This document shows, one piece after another, positions 56,527-64,000 of a stretch of 64,000 nt of DNA (its first letter is position 1; each line of letters begins with the position of its first letter). The position numbers were made by a program, and so were the translations under genes. Under the pieces are notes generated by a model. The model was not told the DNA's origin. It was given only the letters and a program-made list of their open reading frames with translations, and ran no database searches. The stretch is from Elymus sibiricus. Lineage: Eukaryota > Streptophyta > Magnoliopsida > Poales > Poaceae. The stretch is from NCBI GenBank assembly GCA_039707655.1, contig CM077665.1:291528205-291592204 (forward strand), read 5' to 3'.

Positions 56527-58245
56527 ATGAAGAATCTGAAGGATAATCGAACTAAGATCTTCCCCTCTCGCACGAGAGCAGGTAAGGAACTACCATCTAG
56601 CTCTGCTTTTGATTCACCTACTATTTTGAATCAGTTTGTTACACCACCACCTGTTGATCGTCCTGATATGTCACATGAACTTGATGATGCTACCTCTGAA
56701 ATTAATGATGATACTATTGCTACACATGTTGAAACTGAAACTGTGCCACTGAATGAATTACTTGATGCTCATATTGCTAAAGCTAGAGAACTTGAAAATG
56801 CTGAAACCAAGGACTTCGAATCACCTATTACACCTCGCTCTCCTAATAGATATGAATTGCCTCATGTACCTCAAGGTTATGTCATGGATAAGGAAACAAC
56901 TAGTGATTTCTTTGCTTGTGAAAATAGAGATGACTTGAAGAAGCTGCTATGAAAACTAAAAGAAAAATCTATGATGGAGAAAATGAAATATGATCCTAAA
57001 TTTGCTACTTCTCTTATATTTGTTATAGATAAGGATTATGAGTTCTCTATTGATCCTGAGTTAATTCCTATAGTAGAATCTGATCCTTTCCACGGTTATG
57101 AACATGAAACTGTTGTCGAACACCTTATGAAACTAAACAATATTATTGCTCTGTTTACCAATGATGAAAAGATACGCTACTATTATATCCTTAAGCTTTT
57201 TTTCCTTTCTCGCTAAAAGGCGAGGCCAAGGAATGGTTTCTTTCTCTTGCTTCTGTTTGTGTGCGTAGTCCCCAGTATATGATCCATTATTTTTCTGCAA
57301 AATATTTTCCTGCTCATAAGAAACAAGCTGCCTTACAGGAAATATTTAACTTTGTGCAAATTGAAGAAGAGAATCTCCCTCAAGCTTGGGGAGGCTTCTC
57401 CGGTTACTTAGAGCTTTGCCTGATTGTCCTCTTAAGAAAAATGAAATTCTTGATATCTTTTATAATGGACTAACCGATGCTTCAAGGGACTTTCTAGATA
57501 GTTGTGCTGGTTGTGTTTTCAGGGAAAGAACTGTCAGTCAAGCTGAAGAACTATTGAATAACATATTGCAAAATGGCGATGATCGGACACTTCCTGAACC
57601 GCCTCCGGAACCTATTCAAAAAAGAGAGGTATTCTATTCCTCAATCCTAAAGATATGCAAGAAGCAAAATGATCTATGAAGGAGAAAGGTGTTAAAATTG
57701 AGGATATCAAGAAACTACCACCTATTGAAGAAATACATGAACTTGATACCCCGACAAAGGTAGTAGAGGTAAACTCTCTCCGTTCCTTTTGTGAAAATGA
57801 TATACCTTACACTAAGTCTCCCCAACAATGCATGGATGGATATGATAATTATGTTGTTAAGCAAGAACACTTCAACAACTATGTTAAGGATCAATTGAGA
57901 CGTAATGCTATGATGATAGACGGCTTAAGTGACTTGATGTTTAGAATTGCTAGTGATGTAAAAGGTCTAGGTAAACATGCTTCTATGGTTCACACCCAAC
58001 TAGACCAAGTTGCTAAGTCACAAAATGATTTGTTTGCTGAAATACATAATAATATGAATGATCATGTTGTTAAACTAATGACTAGGGGAGTTCATATGAC
58101 CCAAGAACCTCTCTACCCAGAAGGTCATCCTAAAAGAATAGAACATGATTCTCAGAGAATTAATGATGATGCACCTAGTTCCTCTACTAAGAAAAAGAAG
58201 AAGAAAAAGATAGGAACTTGCATGCTCCTAGTGAACCTGTTATAG
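56527..58245 (+). pseudogene. Element E gag, broken
   Basis: It starts MKNLKDNRTKIFPSRTRAGK, 47 bp after the PBS. Landmarks are TPPPVDRPDMSHELDDATSE, EKIRYYYILKL, QEIFNFVQIEEENLPQAWG, CAGCVFRERTVSQAEELLNN, then the frame 57676-58245 with MMIDGLSDLMFRIASDVKGL and a poly-Lys tract. Lesions: TGA at 56950-56952 where A has serine, a frameshift near 57200 in a T run, another near 57395, a stop near 57677, and a frameshift in the A-rich run near 58200. The protein would be the particle coat; the same order is seen in A. Confidence 0.85.
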
Positions 58246-59287
58246 AAACACCTACTGAGAAATATAATGATGTTTCTATTTCTGATACCGAGACACAATC
58301 TGGTAGTGAACATGCACTTAGTGATAATGAAACGGAAGATGAAAGTAATACTGTGCATGTAGATGCTCCACCAGATAGTAATAAAGAACATGATAATGAT
58401 GCAGAAATATTACCTATGGAGGATCTTGATAACCCACCTCCTAAGAATAAACGTTATGATCAGAGAGACTTTGTTGGTAGAAAACATGGAAGGGAAAGAG
58501 AGCCATGGGTTCAAAACCCATGCCATTCCCTCGTAAGCCTTCCAAAAGTAAGGATGATGAAGATTTTGAGCGCTTTCCTGAAATTATTAGACCTGTCCTT
58601 TTACGTACTTGTTTGACTGATATAATGAAAATGCATCCATATGCTAAGTATATGAAGGATATTATTACCAACAAAAGAAAAATACCTGAAACTGAAATTT
58701 CTACTATGCTTGCCAATTATTGTTTTGATGGAGGAATAACTAAGAAGCTAGGAGATCCTGGCATACCCACAATACCTTGCTCTATTAAAATAAATTATGT
58801 TAAAACTGCTCTATGTGATTTAGGGGCCGGTGTTAGTGTTATGCCTTTCTCCCTTTAAAAAAGACTTGATTTGAGTAAGCTTACACCTACTGAGATATCT
58901 TTGCAAATGGCTAATAAATCCACCGCTTTACCTATTGGAATTTGCGAGGACATTCCTGTTATGGTTGCAAATGTTACTATCTTGACAGACTTTGTTATTC
59001 TTGATATGCCCGAGGACGACAATATGTCGACCATCCTTTGTCGACCATTCTTAAATACTGTAGGGGCTGTTATTGATTGCAATGAAAGCAAGGTTACCTT
59101 TCACGTCAATGGCAAGCAACATACCGTTCATTTTCCGAAGAAGCAAACTTTGGTGAATAATATTAATGGCATTGAGCCTACTCCCACGGTTATCATTGGA
59201 AGCTTTGCAATTCCTCTACCTACTGTCAAAAAGAAATATAATAATCTTATTGTTGGGGAGATGCAAATCCTCATTGAGGTAACCTAG
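58218..59287 (+). pseudogene. Element E protease region, broken
   Basis: A linker frame (58218-58616) rich in Asp/Glu precedes the protease frame from 58505. The active site reads LCDLGAGVSVMPF, with the catalytic D in DLGA. A TAA at 58856-58858 replaces the tyrosine codon found in A (SLYKRLDL), and the frame resumes from 58871 with LPIGICEDIPVMVANVTIL and ILCRPFLNTVGAVIDC; C replaces the G of the usual ILGRPF. It ends at 59287, with no RT following. Confidence 0.82.
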
Positions 59288-60031
59288 TGATATACGAAAA
59301 TTCTTCAGTTGCATGTTAACCGGAAACGATTGTGAATAAGACTTGATCAACCATATTAATGGATCCTATTCGAAAGGCATGTGATTGATGAATTTAGTAT
59401 TTAGAACTCTTTGTATCAAAAGTTTATCCTCAGTTATTTTCAGTTTATATAAAATAAATTAGCATGATTTTCTGTTTTTTTGTTTTCCCGTGCGTAGAAA
59501 AAAAAGCCTGAAAATAAAGAGTCTTAGATTGCCACCAAATTTTAACATGAATTTTTCTGGAATAAATAAGAATTTTTGGCATAAAAATAACAACAGGGGT
59601 CTGCACCTGTGGGGCACCACACATCAGGGCGTGGCCCCCCTAGGTCGCGCCCTGATGGCTTGTGGGACCCATAGGGCCCCCTACCTTATCCCTTCGTCCC
59701 ACTCTTCCTCCTACCTCCAGCAAAAATTTCCCAGCCATTTCTCTCCCATGTTCTTCACCCAGAAAGTGAAATTTTCGATCTCTTTGCTCAAAACTCCGCT
59801 TCCAAAACTGTTTTGAGGAATTGTTCCTTGGAATGTGACTCCTCCATTCCTCCAATTAGTTTTTGTTTTAGCGTTTTATATTTTGCATAATGCTCTGCAC
59901 TTGGTGCTATAGAAAATGAGCTTGCATGTTGAATTCTTTGAGTTCCAAGTAGTATGAATGCTTGATATGGACTCTAGGCATCCATATGCATAGTTGCTAT
60001 CAATCTTGCAAAGTTTTATTGACATGAATTT
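59288..60031 (+). other. E spacer between protease and third ORF
   Basis: Homologous to 70-817 of A. AT-rich except for the GC hairpin at 59616-59666. No coding domain. Confidence 0.65.
59616..59666. repeat. GC-rich hairpin in E spacer
   Basis: CACACATCAGGGCG and CGCCCTGATGGCTTGTG form the arms (ATCAGGGCG with CGCCCTGAT is a perfect 9-bp stem). It closely matches the hairpin in E's LTRs (55303-55350 and about 63417-63465). It lies about 370 bp upstream of the third ORF. Confidence 0.65.
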
Positions 60032-61084
60032 TTGGACCAAAAATTTCAGAAATTTGTGCTTAGGGAAATGAATTTACTAAGGAGGGGTTCTTCAAGCCGG
60101 AGCCCCAAGGGAGTTGTTAGGAGAACTCAGGACCGAGACATCAAACTTGTTTGTAACACGGAGGTTAGGCCATGTGAATGGCCACATACACCCTTCATGA
60201 ACGAAGCGGGTTTCTATGAAGAGTTCACGCAATTCATTGCAAATGTCGGGATGACCAACTTCCTCGCAGATGAGTGTGACCAATACTATCTCCTTACCAA
60301 TTCCTTTGTGCAAAAATATTTCTTCACAAATACGTCCGGTGCTCCCACAGTATGTTTTGATGTTTATGCCACCAACTATGAATTGCCTCTACATGAATTT
60401 TGTGAAATATGTTTGCTTCCTTCTGATGGGGGAATGCGTGGGCCTAAGCCTAAGGAGTTTGAGGATTTCCTCCAAACCTTAACTGTGGGAGAAACTAGGG
60501 GTGTGTCACATACTAGAGCTACTAGTTTACAATTTCCTTTCGTGCACTACTTTTCTCTATTTATAGGAAAATGCATAACTACTACGGAGCAAGGTGGTGG
60601 CCTTAGTGCCCCTACCCTGGCTATTCTACGCCGTGTACTTTATGGTGATAACACTTACAACATAGGAGCTATTGTTGCGCGTCGATTAAATCTTAACCGA
60701 AACAAGGGCAAGGTTCATGGTGGTATTTATGCCACTCGATTGGCAAAGCGCTTTGAAGTTGCTATACGCCCTACTGATTACTTGCTGCACAAGGTCTATC
60801 TCGATCACCAGTCTATGATGGAACACCAATTTATTGAGGAACCACAACCACCAGCACATATTCGTTACAGCTTAGTGTTTAGCGAGATGACTTGCAATAT
60901 TATTCCTTTGCCTGCACTCTCTTTGTTTAACTATAATGCCAGGCACAGATACAGAATAATGCCAAAAGATATAACTACTTACTGGAATGAGCTAGCTGCT
61001 ACGGAGGCCGAGGCCCAGGCATGGGATGCTCAGGTGCCCCAACAGGAACACTTTCCCGGACCTGATGGCTATTATGAGTGGTGA
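60032..61084 (+). CDS. Element E ATHILA-type third ORF, 350 aa, intact
   Basis: An open frame starting MDQKFQKFVLREMNLLRRGS; the methionine at 60068 is an alternative start, and the A homologue begins near that point. The N-terminus is basic and Ser/Arg-rich. The remainder is a compact globular sequence with NEAGFYEEFTQFIANVGMTN, VCFDVYATNYELPLHEFCEI, KPKEFEDFLQTLTVGETRGV and FPFVHYFSLFIGKCI, resembling the ATHILA ORF-1 family. The C-terminus is Glu/Gln/Pro-rich. No signal peptide or convincing membrane helix is present, so an envelope function is not supported. It is intact while gag and protease in the same element carry multiple frameshifts. Role unknown. Confidence 0.7.
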   Translation: MDQKFQKFVLREMNLLRRGSSSRSPKGVVRRTQDRDIKLVCNTEVRPCEWPHTPFMNEAGFYEEFTQFIANVGMTNFLADECDQYYLLTNSFVQKYFFTNTSGAPTVCFDVYATNYELPLHEFCEICLLPSDGGMRGPKPKEFEDFLQTLTVGETRGVSHTRATSLQFPFVHYFSLFIGKCITTTEQGGGLSAPTLAILRRVLYGDNTYNIGAIVARRLNLNRNKGKVHGGIYATRLAKRFEVAIRPTDYLLHKVYLDHQSMMEHQFIEEPQPPAHIRYSLVFSEMTCNIIPLPALSLFNYNARHRYRIMPKDITTYWNELAATEAEAQAWDAQVPQQEHFPGPDGYYEW

Positions 61085-62109
61085 TCACCAAGCTAGGCAA
61101 ACGCCTATGCTTGGGGGAGTACGTGTTTCTCACCGACATTACATTCATGTTCACACACTTCATATAAATTATCGGTGTTCATCCTCTTTCATTGTATATC
61201 CATTAGTTTTATTTTACCCACTTTCTTATTGTGTGTTTGAAAAACTTTGGAAAACCCAAAAATATTTCTCGCTTCTTTTTAGTGTTCTTTTCCTGTTTTA
61301 ATTATCTTAGTACTAAGAAGAAAATCCAAGAAGATTTCCTTTGCATGTTGGGAGCTTTCCCATGTAAATAATTTTCTCGTTCTTGTTTTCCCTTAGTTTA
61401 TTTGCTTACTTGAGAAAAACAAAAACTCCAAAAATATTTTAGTGTGTTTCTCTGAATTTCTTTTCTTTTTGTTGAGTCTTTGAAAGGAGAAGACCACGAT
61501 GAAAATGTTGAGTGGCCCTTATATGCTTTATTGTTGATCTAACAGAGAGCCAATATTACCTTGTCTTCTCCTTTGTCCAAAACTTCCCTGCAGATTCCAG
61601 CTTAGTCCACGGTATTCTTGCACTATTATTATTATCACATCATACGGTCATGCAAGTGAAAGGCGATAATGACGATATTTGACGAAGTGATCGTGGCAAG
61701 GGAAGCTAGTATGAAATCTTCTTGTTTTCCGTTTTTGTAAATATATTTAGCTTGTTCGATCTCGATTCAGTATATTATGAGTGAACATGTTCATGATGAC
61801 AATTAGAGATTATAGCTTCTCATGCCATGCTTAAACAGCTAGTAGTGAATAATGATTTATCTTATAGACCAACATGCATTAAAATGGTTATGATGTGGTA
61901 TGGTAGTATGGTATTTCCCTCTGAGAAATTCAAGCGGCTTGACTTGGACCATGTGTGAACATGTAGTTGATTCAACACCAATGCAGCCTTCATGATGTTT
62001 AAATTCAGAGTGTTCATATCCTACTCATGCTATGTCCAATGTTAATTATTCGCAATGCATGCCTATGAACGTTCTCGCTCTCTAGCTGGTCGCTTATCAA
62101 CCTATTGCT
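61085..62109 (+). other. E noncoding region after the third ORF
   Basis: It begins with CACCAAGCTAGGCAAACGCC and a PPT-like ATGCTTGGGGGAGTACGTG at 61107-61125. The remainder is T-rich with no coding capacity. Confidence 0.55.
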
Positions 62110-62710
62110 AGCCTTCACCTGTACTAAGCGGGAATGCTGCTTGTGCATCAAAAACACTTAAACCAAGTTATTCCATATGAGTCCACCATACCTACCTATA
62201 TGTGGTATTACCCTGCCGTTCCAAGTAAATTTGCATGTGCCATCTCTAAACATTCAAATAAACATCCATTTTGTGCATGCATCTCTCTCATGGAGCAACG
62301 AGGCGGTCAGTATTTTCCATGCTAAGTGAGTTATTCTCAAGACGGTCAATTATTCACCGTCATTGCACGAGAGAGGCTGGTAAAAAGGATGCCTAGTCCT
62401 GTATAATCAAAAAAACTAATTAAACAAAACTCCTTGGGACAATTGATATGTTGGCAGGCATCCGTGGATTCGGTCAACCACGGTTTGTGTATGGATGGTG
62501 GATAGGAGTAAAACTTTACTATTCTATTTGGGAACGGCCAATAATGAGTTTAGCATGGAAGATATTGAAAACCTTTGTCGTAACGTTGACAAGAAAAGTG
62601 CACCACTCAAAAACTACATTTTGATCTTGTTTTAAAACTTGAGCTCTGGCACCTCTGCAAATCAATGATTCCCTCTGCGAAGGGACTATCTATTTATTTT
62701 TATGTTGAGT
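62110..62710 (+). repeat. Conserved noncoding block shared with element D
   Basis: Aligns with 40741-41340; shared words are listed there. Roughly four of five bases agree by eye. Confidence 0.75.
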
Positions 62711-63138
62711 CATCATCCTCTTATTAAATACACCAGACCGGAGAGCACTATTGTCATTCTTATGCATTGAGTCTAGTTAATGTTGGATGTGAGCATGACT
62801 GGATCTTTTCTACTCTGAATTATAATGTTTAATCACTGCTTGAACCTCAGAGGTGTTTTGCATTTATGTTTTGCAGTTTCAGAAAGGGCTAGCCAAATAC
62901 CATCTCACCATATTATATGATGATCGTTTTGCTAAATTGTTGGCATGTGAGATATCTTATTATTTGCTTAATAGTTGGTTATGTATTGCCATGAGTTGAT
63001 ATGATGTTTAATTGCTATCATGGATGTGGTTATTTATAATTTATGCTGAAAACTTGAACACTAGCTAAGCATGTGTATAACAACGAGAACAAAGGAGTTT
63101 GTAAAAGTTTTCTTTATCACTTTCAGTTTGTCAACTGA
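62711..63138 (+). other. E noncoding sequence before the stem-loop
   Basis: AT-rich, no ORF of note, nothing else recognised. Confidence 0.5.
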
Positions 63139-63158
63139 ATTGCTTGATGACAAGCAAT
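63139..63158 (+). other. Stem-loop just upstream of the E polypurine tract
   Basis: ATTGCTTG-ATGA-CAAGCAAT, a perfect 8-bp stem with a 4-nt loop, ending 5 bp before the PPT. Confidence 0.8.
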
Positions 63159-63163
63159 GAGTT

Positions 63164-63178
63164 AAGCTTGGGGGAGTA
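63164..63178 (+). other. Polypurine tract of element E
   Basis: AAGCTTGGGGGAGTA, directly before the 3' LTR. Confidence 0.9.
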
Positions 63179-64000
63179 GATACGTCTCCAACGTATCTAC
63201 TTTTCCAAACACTTTTGCTCTGGTTTTGACCTCTAATTTGCATGATTTGAATGAAACTAACCCGGACCGACACTGTTTTCAGCACAACTACCTTGGTGTT
63301 ATTTTTGTGCAAAAATAAAAGTTTTCGGAATTGGACAAAACTTTTTGTGAATTATTTTTGGGATTTATGATTAATTATGGAGCAAAGAACTGTCGGAGGC
63401 CATGTGCTAGGGGGCCACCACACATCAGGGCGCGGCCACCCTAGGTCGCGCCCTGAAGGCTTGTGCGGCCCTCGAGGCTCCTCCGACCCTAGTTCCAGTC
63501 CTATAAAATCACATCCTCGGAGAAAAAAATCAGAGATAAGTTTTCATTGCGTTTCACGAGACGGAGCCGCCGCCACCTCCTGTTCTTCCTTGGGAGGGCT
63601 GATCTGGAGTCCGTTTGGGGCTCCGGAGAGGGGAAATCATCGCCGTCTTCATCACCAACCTTTCTCCATCAACACTGCCATGATGCTCACTACCGGGAGT
63701 GAGTAATTCCTTTGTAGGCTTGCTCGATGGTGGTGGGATTGGATGAGATTGATCATGTAATCGAGTTAAGTTTGATAGGGCTTGATCCCTAGTATCCACT
63801 ATGTTCTAAGATTGATGTTGCTATGCCTTTAATATGCTTAATGCTTATCACTAGGGCCCGAGTGCCATGATTTCAGATCTGAACATATTATATTTTCTCT
63901 GAATATAAAATTGATTTGGATCGTATCTTGCAAGTTGTATGCACCCATTACGTGTCTTGATCCGCATACCCCAAGGTGACAATAATTGGGATTGTTTCCG
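63178..64000 (+). repeat. 3' LTR of element E (cut by window edge)
   Basis: Homologous to 55063 onward. It begins TAGATACGTCTCCAACGTAT instead of TGATACG, so the first bases are altered. GC hairpin at about 63417-63465, TATA-like CCTATAAAATC near 63500. Confidence 0.9.

Larger units (their letters stand above)
55063..64000 (+). mobile_element. Element E: non-autonomous Athila-like retrotransposon (partial at right)
   Basis: 5' LTR 55063-56451, PBS, broken gag, broken protease, spacer with hairpin, intact ATHILA-type ORF, long noncoding 3' part, stem-loop, PPT, then the 3' LTR to the window edge. It is the same family as A. No RT, RNase H or integrase is found between 59287 and 60032 or after the third ORF. 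It is inserted into LTR I; the left flank is ACCTT (55058-55062), and the right flank is outside. Confidence 0.9.

Noticed and set aside
60032..61084. Calling the E and F third ORFs retroviral envelope proteins
   Set aside because: No signal peptide, furin-like site or membrane-spanning segment is visible; only the position is env-like.

Overview
This window looks like intergenic chromatin from a large grass genome, most probably a Triticeae species (wheat, rye or barley group). It consists almost wholly of nested LTR retrotransposons: Athila-type Ty3/Gypsy elements with a TGGCGNCGTTGCC primer-binding site, and Sirevirus-type Ty1/Copia elements with a TGGTATCAGAGC primer-binding site. I see no convincing host gene, tRNA, rRNA, CRISPR array or bacterial-style operon.

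Layout. (A) 1-15240: Athila-like element A on the minus strand, running off the left edge. Its 5' LTR (13886-15240) is split from its internal domain by element B (3651-13885), a complete minus-strand Athila-type element with gag, protease, RT, RNase H, integrase and a third small ORF. B is flanked by a perfect 5-bp duplication, ATAAC. (B) 15241-20778: older, poorly preserved sequence: a possible LINE 3' end, a block with GTTGTAGCAAAA-like motifs, degenerate Gypsy-like sequence, a truncated MITE, a truncated LTR and a fragment interrupted by the next element. (C) 20779-53150: element D, a plus-strand non-autonomous Athila-like element. Its acidic ORF is split by Sirevirus G (23510-37715, target duplication GTTAT), and its 3' LTR is split by Sirevirus F (43324-52890, duplication ACTAT). 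(D) 53151-64000: the far side of the sequence D inserted into, then a truncated LTR (H), a minus-strand LTR (I) inserted into H, and a plus-strand non-autonomous Athila-like element (E) inserted into I and running off the right edge. E and A belong to the same family.

How the parts work together. B and G carry the full enzyme set for their classes, but every gag-pol frame has stops or frameshifts, and the G integrase has lost its first catalytic aspartate. A, E and F lack RT and integrase and could only have moved with enzymes supplied in trans. D has no recognisable enzyme domain. The only long intact frames are third ORFs: a 708-aa frame in F, a 350-aa frame in E and a 174-aa frame in B.

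Patterns worth a second look: (1) a stem-loop just upstream of the polypurine tract in B, D and E whose stem sequence differs while pairing is kept; (2) LTR-promoter-like modules repeated inside elements, upstream of the third ORF (motif array plus TATA in F, GC-rich hairpins in A, B and E, and a TATA/leader-like block in G); (3) noncoding blocks shared by the 3' internal regions of B, D and E. Family names such as Sabrina, WHAM, Maximus or Barbara are deliberately not assigned, because I could not compare against a reference library. All boundaries were read by eye.
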